Shown: positions 39,307-47,919 of the stretch, piece by piece | Numbering within the stretch: the first letter of the stretch is position 1 | How the letters are laid out: the number at the start of each line of letters is the position of its first letter | NCBI RefSeq assembly: GCF_020177055.1 | Contig: NZ_JAIQXT010000004.1 | Coordinates: forward strand, 1-64,000 | Length of the DNA: 64,000 nt | DNA from: Sphingomonas sp. R647 | GTDB lineage: Bacteria > Pseudomonadota > Alphaproteobacteria > Sphingomonadales > Sphingomonadaceae | Direction of reading: 5' to 3' | Notes under the pieces: generated by a model | What the model saw: the letters and a program-made list of their open reading frames with translations, nothing else | What the model was told of the DNA's origin: nothing | Database searches by the model: none | Made by a program: the position numbers and the translations under genes

Positions 39307-39467
39307 CTCAAAGTCCCCCAACCTGTCTCGGTTGTCCCTAATTCGGTCACTTGCATAAGACGGTCGGGTAAAGACGGGCTTAAGCCTGACTAAAGCGCAG
39401 AGGGGTTGAGGGGCGCGCGACCGCTGGCTAAGACAGGGACAATTACAGCGTTATTAGGGGAAGACGC

Positions 39468-39593
39468 ATGGCCCAGAGCGGCGACATGAAGGCACATGAA
39501 GCGACCTATGGCGGATTCATGCGCCTGTTGAAGGTCGGGACAATCGCGAGTGTGATCGTCACCGCGTTCGTCATCTGGCTGATCGCAGCCTGA
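39468..39593 (+). CDS. aa3-type cytochrome c oxidase subunit IV (small)
   Basis: This 41-residue protein contains HEATYGGFMRLLKVG followed by one membrane helix, the pattern of the small subunit IV of alphaproteobacterial aa3 oxidase. It is only 41 residues, so it is easily missed. Its stop is one base before the pntA start, so it is co-transcribed with the transhydrogenase genes even though oxidase genes are not nearby. Confidence 0.8.
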   Translation: MAQSGDMKAHEATYGGFMRLLKVGTIASVIVTAFVIWLIAA

Positions 39594-39594
39594 C

Positions 39595-40716
39595 GTGAAG
39601 ATCGCGGTCCTCAAGGAGACCGCCGCTGGAGAGCGGCGCGTCTCCGCGACGCCGGAAACCGTCAAGAAGTTCGTTTCGCTAGGCGCTGTTGTCGCCGTCG
39701 AAAGCGGAGCGGGTGACACCGGTTTCCTAAACGATGCCTCCTTTGAAACGGCGGGTGCGAGCATCGGCTCGCGCGCCGACGTGCTGGCCGATGCCGACAT
39801 CGTGCTGGGGGTGCAGGGTGCCGATCCCGCGACGCTCGCCGGGATCAAGCCGGGTGCGTGGCTGGTCGCCGGGCTGAACCCGTTCGGCGAGCGCGCGCGC
39901 GTCGATGCCTATGCCGCGCTCGGGATCGAGGCGCTGGCGATGGAGTTCATGCCGCGCATCACCCGTGCGCAGTCGATGGACATCCTCTCGTCCCAGTCGA
40001 ACCTGGCGGGGTACAAGGCAGTGCTGGACGCCGCGTCCGAATATGGCCGCGTCTTCCCGATGATGATGACCGCCGCGGGCACAGTGTCCGCCGCCAAGGT
40101 GTTCGTCATGGGCGTCGGCGTCGCCGGGCTTCAGGCGATCGCCACCGCCCGCCGCCTCGGCGCGCAGGTCTCGGCGACCGACGTGCGCAGCGCGACCAAG
40201 GAGCAGATCCAGTCGCTCGGCGCCAAGCCGATCTTCGTCGAGAATGTCGCCGGGATCGAAGGCGAAGGCTCGGGCGGCTATGCCACCGAAATGAGCGACG
40301 AGTATAAGGCCGCTCAGGCCGAACTCGTGTCGTCGCACATCGCCAAGCAGGACATCGTCATCACCACCGCACTGATCCCGGGCCGCCCCGCGCCCCGGCT
40401 GATCAGCGACGCACAGATCGCGTCGATGCGTCCGGGCAGCGTCATCGTCGACCTCGCGGTCGAAGCCGGCGGCAACGTCGAAGGCGCGGTCGCGGGTGAG
40501 GTCGTGGAGAAGCACGGCGTCAAGATCGTCGGCCACCGCAACGTCTCGTCCCGACTGGCGAGCGACGCCTCCGCGCTGTTCGCGCGCAACCTGTATAACT
40601 TCCTCTCGGCCTTCTGGGACAAGGAAGCGGGCAAGCCGATGCTGGATGAAGAGATCGGCGACGCGATCCGGCTGACGCAGGGCGGCAAGGTGGTGAATCC
40701 GAGGTTGCTAGGTTGA
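39595..40716 (+). CDS. pntA: NAD(P) transhydrogenase alpha subunit part 1
   Basis: This 373-residue protein is the soluble NAD(H)-binding domain I of the proton-translocating transhydrogenase. VFVMGVGVAGLQAIATARRLGA forms the Rossmann NAD site. In alphaproteobacteria the alpha subunit is often split, with membrane helices in a separate gene, here 41093-41371. GTG 39595. An unrelated 125-residue gene is inserted before that second part. Confidence 0.94.
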   Translation: MKIAVLKETAAGERRVSATPETVKKFVSLGAVVAVESGAGDTGFLNDASFETAGASIGSRADVLADADIVLGVQGADPATLAGIKPGAWLVAGLNPFGERARVDAYAALGIEALAMEFMPRITRAQSMDILSSQSNLAGYKAVLDAASEYGRVFPMMMTAAGTVSAAKVFVMGVGVAGLQAIATARRLGAQVSATDVRSATKEQIQSLGAKPIFVENVAGIEGEGSGGYATEMSDEYKAAQAELVSSHIAKQDIVITTALIPGRPAPRLISDAQIASMRPGSVIVDLAVEAGGNVEGAVAGEVVEKHGVKIVGHRNVSSRLASDASALFARNLYNFLSAFWDKEAGKPMLDEEIGDAIRLTQGGKVVNPRLLG

Positions 40717-41090
40717 GCGTGAGCGCTCCGCTTGCGTTCGTGGCCGCGTCGATCTCTTTCGGTGGCGTGACCGAACTGCCCGTCGATCCGCTATCGAAAG
40801 CCTATTGGCAACTCTTGGACGAACGCCGCTGCGCGATCCTTCAATTTTCCAAAGAGCACCTCGCGGTTCTCGGCGAGCTGGATCGCACCGACACGATCCT
40901 GCTCAAAGCTGGTGAAAGCGGATTAACGAAGCACCTGACCGATGCCGCAGCGAAATGGCGCAAGGATGATGCAGTGGCGGACAAGATCTGCGATTTTCAG
41001 GCTCCTGGCTGGCGCGGCCGGGCCGTCGACTCGCTCAAAGAGGCAAATGACGCGCTGGAAAGCGCTGTACGCAGCAGTGCGAAGGGGTAA
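40713..41090 (+). CDS. Hypothetical protein inserted in the pnt operon
   Basis: This 125-residue soluble protein has no signal peptide and no recognised domain; a helical stretch runs about residues 25-75. TTG 40713 overlaps the pntA stop (TTGA), and its stop is 2 bases before pntA2. It is thus in the transcript of a conserved enzyme but unrelated to it. Its codons are less GC-biased than those of the pnt genes. It could be an insertion with a small role of its own. Confidence 0.6.
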   Translation: MSVSAPLAFVAASISFGGVTELPVDPLSKAYWQLLDERRCAILQFSKEHLAVLGELDRTDTILLKAGESGLTKHLTDAAAKWRKDDAVADKICDFQAPGWRGRAVDSLKEANDALESAVRSSAKG

Positions 41091-41092
41091 TC

Positions 41093-41371
41093 ATGGACTT
41101 CATCTCTATCCTGTCGATCTTCGTGCTGGCGTGTTTCGTCGGCTATTATGTCGTGTGGTCGGTGACCCCGGCGCTGCACACGCCGCTGATGGCGGTCACC
41201 AATGCGATTTCGTCGGTGATCATCGTCGGCGCGCTGATCGCGTCGGCCGCTGCCGGCAGCCCGACCGCGAAATGGCTCGGGCTGATCGCGGTGGCGCTGG
41301 CCAGCGTCAACATCTTTGGCGGGTTCGCCGTGACCGAGCGGATGCTCGCCATGTACAAGAAGAAGGGCTGA
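41093..41371 (+). CDS. NAD(P) transhydrogenase alpha subunit part 2 (membrane)
   Basis: This 92-residue protein holds about three membrane helices: FILSIFVLACFVGYYVVW region, PLMAVTNAISSVIIVGAL, and LGLIAVALASVNIFGGFAV. These are the domain II helices of the transhydrogenase alpha subunit. It works with pntA and pntB to pump protons while exchanging hydride between NADH and NADP+. Confidence 0.92.
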   Translation: MDFISILSIFVLACFVGYYVVWSVTPALHTPLMAVTNAISSVIIVGALIASAAAGSPTAKWLGLIAVALASVNIFGGFAVTERMLAMYKKKG

Positions 41372-41375
41372 GCCG

Positions 41376-42809
41376 ATGCACGAGGCCACACCGCTCAACC
41401 CCTGGGTTGCGCTCGCCTATCTGATCGCGGGCGTGTGTTTCATCGTCGCACTGCGCGGCCTGTCGTCGCCGGCGACCAGCCGTCGCGGCAACCGTTTCGG
41501 CATGGCCGGCATGCTGATCGCAGTGGTGACGACGCTCGTCACGCACGAGATCGCGTCACTGCCCGAGATCATCGGCGCAATCGCCATTGGCGGCGGGTTC
41601 GGCTGGGTCGTCGCGCGCAAGATCAAGATGACCGACATGCCGCAGCTGGTGGCGGGCTTCCACTCACTCGTCGGCCTTGCCGCAGTGCTGGTCGGCGTCG
41701 CTGCTTATCTCAACCCCGAGGCGTTCGGCATCGTCTTTCCCGCTGGGTCACCCGACGCCGGCCTGATCCTGCCGGTCAGCCGGATCGAGCTGGGCCTGGG
41801 CGTCGCGATCGGCGCGATCACCTTCTCCGGCTCGGTCATCGCCTTCCTCAAGCTCAACGGCAACATGGGCGGCGCGCCGATCATGCTGCCTGGGCGCCAC
41901 ATCATCAACCTTGGCACGCTGGCCGCGATCCTTGGCCTGATCGCGTTCATGACGGTCGAGCTGCGCGCGCCTGACTGGGTGTTCTGGACCGTGCTCGTCC
42001 TGTCCTTCGTCATCGGGTTCCTGCTGATCATCCCGATCGGCGGCGCGGACATGCCGGTGGTTGTGTCGATGCTCAACAGCTATTCGGGCTGGGCAGCGGC
42101 GGCGATGGGCTTCACGCTCGGCAACACCGCGATGATCATCACCGGCGCACTGGTCGGCAGTTCGGGCGCGATCCTGAGCTACATCATGTGCAAGGCGATG
42201 AACCGCAGCTTCATCAGCGTGATCGCGGGCGGCTTTGGCGGCGACAGCGGCGGTCCGACGGGCGCGGCAGCGACCGATCGCCCGTGGAAGCGCGGCTCCG
42301 CCGAGGACGCCGCCTTCCTGATGAGCCAGGCCGAACAGATCATCATCGTCCCCGGCTACGGCATGGCGGTCGCGCAGGCGCAGCACGCGCTGCGCGAAAT
42401 GGGCGACAAGCTCAAGGAGCATGGCGTCCGCGTGAAGTACGCGATCCACCCGGTCGCGGGGCGTATGCCCGGCCATATGAACGTGCTGCTCGCCGAAGCG
42501 AACGTCCCCTATGACGAGGTATTCGAGCTGGAGGACATCAACAGCGAGTTCGCCCAGACCGACGTCGCCTTCATCATCGGCGCGAACGACGTGGTGAACC
42601 CGGCGGCGAAGACCGACAAGAGCTCGCCCATCTATGGCATGCCGGTGTTCGACGTGAACAAGGCCAAGACGGTGTTGTTCATCAAGCGCAGCATGGGCGG
42701 TGTCGGCTATGCCGGCGTCGACAATGACGTGTTCTACCAGGACAACACCATGATGCTGCTCGCTGATGCCAAGAAGATGGTCGAGGAAATCGTCAAGTCG
42801 CTCGACTGA
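41376..42809 (+). CDS. pntB: NAD(P) transhydrogenase beta subunit
   Basis: This 477-residue protein has a membrane part (about the first 260 residues, roughly nine helices) and a C-terminal NADP(H)-binding domain III with GYGMAVAQAQHAL and VAGRMPGHMNVLLAEA. It completes the proton-translocating transhydrogenase encoded by the preceding genes. A perfect 11-bp inverted repeat (42819-42863) lies just after the stop. Confidence 0.95.
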   Translation: MHEATPLNPWVALAYLIAGVCFIVALRGLSSPATSRRGNRFGMAGMLIAVVTTLVTHEIASLPEIIGAIAIGGGFGWVVARKIKMTDMPQLVAGFHSLVGLAAVLVGVAAYLNPEAFGIVFPAGSPDAGLILPVSRIELGLGVAIGAITFSGSVIAFLKLNGNMGGAPIMLPGRHIINLGTLAAILGLIAFMTVELRAPDWVFWTVLVLSFVIGFLLIIPIGGADMPVVVSMLNSYSGWAAAAMGFTLGNTAMIITGALVGSSGAILSYIMCKAMNRSFISVIAGGFGGDSGGPTGAAATDRPWKRGSAEDAAFLMSQAEQIIIVPGYGMAVAQAQHALREMGDKLKEHGVRVKYAIHPVAGRMPGHMNVLLAEANVPYDEVFELEDINSEFAQTDVAFIIGANDVVNPAAKTDKSSPIYGMPVFDVNKAKTVLFIKRSMGGVGYAGVDNDVFYQDNTMMLLADAKKMVEEIVKSLD

Positions 42810-42818
42810 GCCCGTTCC

Positions 42819-42863
42819 GTCCCGGTCGCTGATAATCGCTTGATATCGCGACGCGACCGGGAC
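42819..42863. terminator. Inverted repeat after pntB
   Basis: GTCCCGGTCGC (42819-42829) pairs exactly with GCGACCGGGAC (42853-42863) around a 23-base AT-rich loop. There is no T-tract, so termination is uncertain. Confidence 0.5.
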
Positions 42864-42896
42864 AGCATCGCCCCTGCAATCTTGGGGGGATGAGCA

Positions 42897-43793
42897 ATGC
42901 TGAGTGTCGGGCGGATTTTGGAGGGCGCATTCGGGCTGCTGCGCGAACGCTATGTGGCGGTCGCGGTGTGGACCGGTATCTATCTCGCCGGCAACATCGC
43001 GCTGATGCTGTCATTCGGCTCGATGTTCGGGGCCGCGATGAATCCCGCCGTCGCCACCGATCCGAGCGCGGTAATCGGCGCGATGATCCCGGTCTATCTG
43101 ATCAGCTTCGTCATGGGTCTGGTGGGCATCATACTCTACGCCGCCGCGATGCGCGCCGTACTGCGGCCAGACGCGGGCGGCCTCGCCTATCTGCGGCTGG
43201 GGATGGACGAGTTGCGGTTGCTGGGCCTGGTGATCCTGTTCGGCATCGTCGGCTTCGTGCTCATGGTCGCCTTCATGATCCTCATCAGCCTGCTCGGCGT
43301 CGGTGCGGCAATGGGCAGCCAGTCGAGCGGCGGCACGGTCATCGTGATGATCGTCGGCATGATCGCGCTGTTCGCGGTGATGCTCTACTTCATCGTCCGC
43401 TTCTCCCTCGCCTTCCCCCTAACGCTCCACCGCGGCCGGATCACGCTGGGCGAAGCGTGGCGGCTGAGCCGCGGGCGGTTCTGGACGCTGTTCGGCGCTG
43501 CATTCGTGATCACGGTGCTGGTGTCCGTGCTCAATATGGCGGTCTCGCTCGTTACCATGGGTAGCTATATGTTCGACATGATGGCCGCCGCCGGCAATCC
43601 GGAAGCCGCCGCCCGGGCCATGGAGTCGCAGACGCGGTCCTTCGGACAGCTCGGGCCGATGATGATCCTGTCTTCGCTGGGGGGCGCAATCGTCGCTGGG
43701 CTATGGGTAGCACTGAGCGGCGGGAGCATCGCCACTGCGGCGAAGCTGTTGCTCGACGACGAAATGGACGATGCCGAGGACGTATTCGGCTAA
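42897..43793 (+). CDS. Polytopic membrane protein, unknown function
   Basis: This 298-residue protein has about six membrane helices after an amphipathic start (MLSVGRILEGAFGLLRERY), resembling membrane domains seen next to GlpQ-type proteins. I assign no function. It is followed by a winged-helix gene after 132 bases. Confidence 0.62.
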   Translation: MLSVGRILEGAFGLLRERYVAVAVWTGIYLAGNIALMLSFGSMFGAAMNPAVATDPSAVIGAMIPVYLISFVMGLVGIILYAAAMRAVLRPDAGGLAYLRLGMDELRLLGLVILFGIVGFVLMVAFMILISLLGVGAAMGSQSSGGTVIVMIVGMIALFAVMLYFIVRFSLAFPLTLHRGRITLGEAWRLSRGRFWTLFGAAFVITVLVSVLNMAVSLVTMGSYMFDMMAAAGNPEAAARAMESQTRSFGQLGPMMILSSLGGAIVAGLWVALSGGSIATAAKLLLDDEMDDAEDVFG

Positions 43794-43925
43794 CGCGCTT
43801 GCTTTATCGCATCCGTTCTGGAGATAACGGGCGGCAGACCGGTTGAAATCGGAGCTGCCTTGTGCTGACGCGCCGCCCCATCCCGCGATTACATCCGCAT
43901 TGCAGCGCAAAGCGGAGGGATTGCG

Positions 43926-44849
43926 ATGAGTGACGCCATGCCGGTTGCAGAGCTTGCCGCCGACGCCGCCCGCGTTCTGGTCGTGGCAGCGGCAGCGGTG
44001 CAGGAGCGGCATGGGGCAGCCGTTGCCGCGAGCGGCGCGCGCTTGCTGGGCGCGGTGGCCCCGGATGCGGTCGCGGCGGCGCTCGACAGCCTGATCGCCG
44101 CCGAGCTTATCGTGATCGACGGCACCGGCATCGATCCGGATCGGGTGGCGGCAAGCGCCGGGCGGGTTTCCGACTGGACCCGCGGCGGCGACTGCCGGAT
44201 CGTAGCCTTGCTCGACGCCGACGCGCTCGACCTAGCCGCACCGATGCTGATGGACGCTGGCGCGACCCTGCTCTGCAATCCGAGCGCGTCCGACTACGCC
44301 GCAGCATTGGCCCAGGCTACGGCCCCGCCCGGTGCGCGGCTGCACGATGCGACGCGCGAGCGGGAGAGCGAACGTCTGCGGCTGCTCAACGAAGAGGTCG
44401 CGCGGCTCGCGGCCGTCCTGTCCGATTTCGCCGCCGATCCGGTGCGGCGCGAGCTGCGCGAACCCGGCCGTGGCTATCGTCCCGAACCGAGCGGCGAGCC
44501 CGATCCTACGCCGCGCACCGTCCGTGCCACGATCCGCGCCCGACGGCTGCGGGACCAGCATTTTCACCCCGAGCTGTTTGCCGACCCCGCCTGGGACATG
44601 CTGCTCGACCTGTACGCCGCCAAGCTCGAGCGTGCCCGGGTTTCAGTCTCCAGCCTGTGTATCGCAGCCTCCGTCCCGCCGACCACTGCGCTGCGCTGGA
44701 TCGGGACGATGCACGATGCGGGACTGTTCGAGCGCGAGGCCGATCCCGGCGACCGGCGGCGGGCGCATATCACGCTGTCGGAGCGGGCGGCGGAAGCGAT
44801 GCGGGGGTATTTCACGGCGGTCGCGCGGCTGGGGCTGATGCCGGCCTGA
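43926..44849 (+). CDS. Winged-helix (MarR-like) DNA-binding protein
   Basis: This 307-residue protein has a C-terminal MarR-like winged helix: LERARVSVSSLCIAASVPPTTALRWIGTMHDAGLFEREADPGDRRR (split here as ERARVSVSSLCIAASVPPTT and ALRWIGTMHDAGLFEREADP), near residues 220-265. The N-terminal ~200 residues hold no known domain. It could regulate nearby genes. It converges with tRNA-Lys. Confidence 0.72.
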   Translation: MSDAMPVAELAADAARVLVVAAAAVQERHGAAVAASGARLLGAVAPDAVAAALDSLIAAELIVIDGTGIDPDRVAASAGRVSDWTRGGDCRIVALLDADALDLAAPMLMDAGATLLCNPSASDYAAALAQATAPPGARLHDATRERESERLRLLNEEVARLAAVLSDFAADPVRRELREPGRGYRPEPSGEPDPTPRTVRATIRARRLRDQHFHPELFADPAWDMLLDLYAAKLERARVSVSSLCIAASVPPTTALRWIGTMHDAGLFEREADPGDRRRAHITLSERAAEAMRGYFTAVARLGLMPA

Positions 44850-44851
44850 GG

Positions 44852-44927
44852 TGGTGAGCCCTGATGGATTCGAACCATCGACCTACTGATTAAAAGTCAG
44901 TTGCTCTACCGACTGAGCTAAGGGCCC
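44852..44927 (-). tRNA. tRNA-Lys (TTT)
   Basis: On the minus strand the sequence starts GGGCCCTTAGCTCAGTCGG, folds to a cloverleaf with anticodon stem ACTGA...TCAGT and loop CTTTTAA (anticodon TTT), TGGTTCGAATCC in the T-arm, and ends in an encoded CCA. The acceptor stem is GGGCCCT/AGGGCTC with one G-U. Confidence 0.97.
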
Positions 44928-44972
44928 CCATGCTGGGTCAGGCGCTGCACCTAGGCGGCGATCCGCTGCGGG

Positions 44973-45440
44973 TCAACCGGGCAGGCAGGCCGCGAGTTGA
45001 CGGATTGTCCGTCCAGTCAGCGGATCGCGCCAGTCCGGGACGATGGCCAGCAGCGGGCGCAGGACGAAGTCGCGCTGGCGGAACAGCGGATGGGGCACGG
45101 TGAGGCCCGGGCTGCTCCATGGGCCGCCGGACCAGAGGATCAGGTCGAGATCGATCACCCGCGCGTCCCAGCGGCGACCACGACGACGGCCGAAATCGCG
45201 CTCGATCTGTTTGAGACGGGCGAGCAGTTCGGGCGGGGTTTCGGCGCTTTCGATCAGAATCGCGGCATTGGCGAAGCGGCGGCGCGAGGGGCCCAGCGGG
45301 GCGGTTTCGATTCCCCGCGATTGCGCGACGACACCGCCGATCGCCGCGACCGCCGCCGCCAGCTCGTGTCGCGGCGAGCCATGGCGACCGCGCCGGTTCG
45401 ATCCCAGCGCGATAACGTAATGGTGGGTTGAGGCGTTCAC
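44973..45440 (-). CDS. folK: 2-amino-4-hydroxy-6-hydroxymethyldihydropteridine pyrophosphokinase
   Basis: This 155-residue enzyme makes the dihydropterin pyrophosphate that FolP uses. ALGSNRRGRHG near the start and RWDARVIDLDLIL (about 89-101) are the HPPK signatures. FolP is encoded 10 kb away (33342), so the folate genes are not clustered. Confidence 0.92.
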   Translation of the reverse strand: MNASTHHYVIALGSNRRGRHGSPRHELAAAVAAIGGVVAQSRGIETAPLGPSRRRFANAAILIESAETPPELLARLKQIERDFGRRRGRRWDARVIDLDLILWSGGPWSSPGLTVPHPLFRQRDFVLRPLLAIVPDWRDPLTGRTIRQLAACLPG

Positions 45441-45462
45441 CCGCCCCGCCTATCCCGGCTGC

Positions 45463-46122
45463 ATGATCCCGCCAAGTCCGTTGCCCGATACCGAGCCACC
45501 CCGCGATTGCCCGCGCTGTCCCCGGCTGGTCGCGCTGCGGCAGGAGTTGCGCGCCGAGTATCCCGACTGGTGGAACGCGCCGGTGCCGGCGTTCGGCGAC
45601 CCGGATGGCTGGCTGGGCATCATCGGGCTGGCACCGGGGAAGCATGGGGCGAACCGGACCGGGCGGCCATTTACCGGCGATTTCGCCGGCGATCTGATGT
45701 TCGCGACGCTGGCCAAGTTCGGCTGCACGCAGGGGCAGTATGAGAGCCGCGCCGATGACGGGTTGCAGCTGAGCGGCGCGATCATCGTCAATTCGGTCAA
45801 ATGCCTGCCGCCGGAGAACAAGCCGACGCCGGAAGAGGCGCGGACCTGTCGCCCGTTCGCCGAAGCACAGGTCGATGCGCTGCCCAATGCCCGCATCTTC
45901 ATCGCCTTGGGCCAGATCGCGCATCAGAGCGCGGTCAAGATTTTGGGCGGCAAGCTGCCCAAATGCCGCTTTGCCCATCTGGCGGAGCATCGCATGCCGG
46001 ACGGGCGGGTGCTGATCGATAGCTATCACTGCTCGCGCTACAACCAGAATACCGGGCGACTGACGGCGGAGATGTTCGAGGCGGTGTTTGAGCGGGCGCT
46101 GGAGCTGCGCGGGACGGTGTGA
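45463..46122 (+). CDS. Uracil-DNA glycosylase, family 5 (UDGb)-like
   Basis: This 219-residue protein has GLAPGKHGANRTGRPFTGD (motif A of family 5) and HCSRYNQNTGRLT near the end (motif C). Cysteines CPRC near residues 16-19 and KCL...C near 113-129 should ligate the Fe-S cluster. Family 5 removes uracil and some deaminated bases from DNA. It starts 22 bases from the divergent folK. Confidence 0.88.
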   Translation: MIPPSPLPDTEPPRDCPRCPRLVALRQELRAEYPDWWNAPVPAFGDPDGWLGIIGLAPGKHGANRTGRPFTGDFAGDLMFATLAKFGCTQGQYESRADDGLQLSGAIIVNSVKCLPPENKPTPEEARTCRPFAEAQVDALPNARIFIALGQIAHQSAVKILGGKLPKCRFAHLAEHRMPDGRVLIDSYHCSRYNQNTGRLTAEMFEAVFERALELRGTV

Positions 46123-46345
46123 GCGTCCGACGAACCTGACGTTTTTGAGTGGATTTTCGGCTGAGGCGACCGCGAGGCGACCGGTTTGCGCCTGCGACGC
46201 GACACCGACGCGACAGATGCGCGACGCCGGATGGCGGGGTGTCAGGCTGTTCGCGAAGGGGATGAGGACAGTCCCCGAGTTGTCGAAGGGACAATCGAGA
46301 TATGCCTGATCGGGGTCTGTAGGAAAGCGGTTTTCGGGGGCGGTC
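46123..46345. other. Noncoding stretch after the glycosylase gene
   Basis: No gene is supported. It includes GCGACGCGACAC (46195-46206) and GCGACAGATGCGC (46210-46222), which match reverse complements in the thiD leader (28113-28163). It leads into the palindrome at 46346-46479; together the two make up a 363-base gap between convergent genes. Confidence 0.5.
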
Positions 46346-46479
46346 GATCCTCCCCCGCCAGGGGGAGGTGTCAGCGTAGCTGACGGAGGGGGAGGAAGCA
46401 CGGCCCTTGAGCCTTGAGGACGCAGCCGTCCTCCCCCTCCGTCGCCTTCGGCGCCACCTCCCCCTGGCGGGGGAGGATT
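46346..46479. repeat. Long intergenic palindrome (family E), second copy
   Basis: GATCCTCCCCC...GGGGGAGG (46346-46368) with AGCGTAGCTGACGG inside is complementary to the right arm ending CCCCTGGCGGGGGAGGAT (46460-46478). The internal GCTGACGGAGGGGGAGG matches the reverse complement of the 19190-19354 element. It lies between convergent genes. Confidence 0.78.
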
Positions 46480-46485
46480 GTTTGG

Positions 46486-47340
46486 TCAGACGTCCTCTAC
46501 CATGCGCCGGTACAGCTCTGGCCTGCGGTCGCGGAAGAAGCCCATGCCGGCGCGGTGCTTGCGGGCGCGGTCGAGGTCGAGCGTCGCGGTGAGGACGCCG
46601 GTTTCCTCGGCGCCGAATTCGGCGATGATGTCGCCCCATTCGTCGCAGATGAAGCTGTGGCCGTAGAAGCGCTGGTCGCCCTCGGTCCCGATGCGGTTGC
46701 TGGCGACGACGGGGACGACATTGGACACGGCATGGCCGATCATCGCGCGGCGCCACATGCGGCTGGTATCGAGATCGGCGTCATAGGGCTCCGACCCGAT
46801 CGCGGTGGGGTAGAACAGCAGCTGCGCGCCCATCAGCATCATCGTGCGCGCGGTTTCGGGGTACCATTGGTCCCAGCAGATGCCGACGCCGAGCGCGGCG
46901 TCTTCGGCCGGACCGTCCCACACCTTGAACCCGGTATTGCCGGGGCGGAAATAATATTTCTCTTCATAGCCCGGGCCGTCGGGGATGTGGCTCTTGCGAT
47001 AGACGCCCGCGACCTTGCCGTCGGGGCCAATCATCGCGAGGCTGTTGTAGAAATGCGGGCCGTCGGCCTCGAAAAAGCTGGTTGGGATGTGAATCTGCAG
47101 CTCTGCCGCGAGCTTCTGCATCGCGGTGACGGCGGGATGGCTGGCGAGTGGCCGCGCAGTCGCGAACAGCGCCTCATCCTCGACCCGGCAAAAATATTCG
47201 CCTTCGAACAATTCGGGGGGCAGGACGACCTGCGCGCCCTTCCCCGCCGCCTCGCGGACGAGGTCGGTGACGTTGGCGATGTTCTGCGCCGTGTCGGTGG
47301 TGAAGGCGAGCTGCAGCGCGGCGACGGTGATCTGGGTCAT
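46486..47340 (-). CDS. aguB: N-carbamoylputrescine amidase
   Basis: This 284-residue nitrilase-superfamily enzyme hydrolyses N-carbamoylputrescine to putrescine. The Glu-Lys-Cys triad is seen in PPELFEGEYF, YRKSHIPDGPGYEE and GVGICWDQWYPE. It is separated from aguA by a CbrC-family gene. ATG 47340 is preferred over a start 36 bases earlier that lacks similarity. Confidence 0.9.
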   Translation of the reverse strand: MTQITVAALQLAFTTDTAQNIANVTDLVREAAGKGAQVVLPPELFEGEYFCRVEDEALFATARPLASHPAVTAMQKLAAELQIHIPTSFFEADGPHFYNSLAMIGPDGKVAGVYRKSHIPDGPGYEEKYYFRPGNTGFKVWDGPAEDAALGVGICWDQWYPETARTMMLMGAQLLFYPTAIGSEPYDADLDTSRMWRRAMIGHAVSNVVPVVASNRIGTEGDQRFYGHSFICDEWGDIIAEFGAEETGVLTATLDLDRARKHRAGMGFFRDRRPELYRRMVEDV

Positions 47341-47394
47341 GTGGGAGTATTTAGGGGCGCGGTGGGGAAAGCGCACGTGATTCGCGCGGGAAAG

Positions 47395-47910
47395 CTAGTC
47401 CAGATCGATTACGGCACGATAGCGCTCGCCATAGACCTCTTTGAACACAAGCGCATAAGGGTCAGCCGCATTTGGCTCCTCATCATCCCAGCCCATTTCT
47501 GTATATGCTGCGGCTATAGCGGCTTGCACGTCGGGATTTCCCGCCACCTCTGGGTCAGGACCATAGCCGAGAAACGCCAACGGCCAGCCGTCCAGCACCG
47601 GCCATTCAAAGGGATTGAAGCATGCCACACCGGGCGTGCGTTGCAGCAGTTCTGTTTCGAGGGAGGCTTCAGCTCCGTTAAGGACGATGTCGTGCAGGGT
47701 GTATTGCGCATCAGCCATGAACCTCGCCAGCGCGCCGCTAGCGATGCATCGCGCGCAAACCGTCGGCGTCGTCGTGGCATAGATTACGCCAGTGTACTTC
47801 CATCCGCATGTCGTGGTGCAAACGTCGCAACGGTCATCTGACGCCTCGAGATAGTTCCCCTCCCGATAGGCGTTCGGGTTGAATCGAAAATACGGCTGAT
47901 CCGCGTCCAT
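47395..47910 (-). CDS. CbrC-family (UPF0167) protein
   Basis: This 171-residue protein has a Cys-rich segment, DDRCDVCTTTCGWKYTGVIY then VCARCIASG, and a start YFRFNPNAY that matches CbrC/UPF0167 proteins. The family is linked in E. coli to colicin E2 tolerance, but that role is not shown here. It lies between aguA and aguB on the same strand with 54- and 9-base gaps, so it shares their transcript. Confidence 0.78.
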   Translation of the reverse strand: MDADQPYFRFNPNAYREGNYLEASDDRCDVCTTTCGWKYTGVIYATTTPTVCARCIASGALARFMADAQYTLHDIVLNGAEASLETELLQRTPGVACFNPFEWPVLDGWPLAFLGYGPDPEVAGNPDVQAAIAAAYTEMGWDDEEPNAADPYALVFKEVYGERYRAVIDLD

Positions 47911-47919
47911 AGTGCTTGG

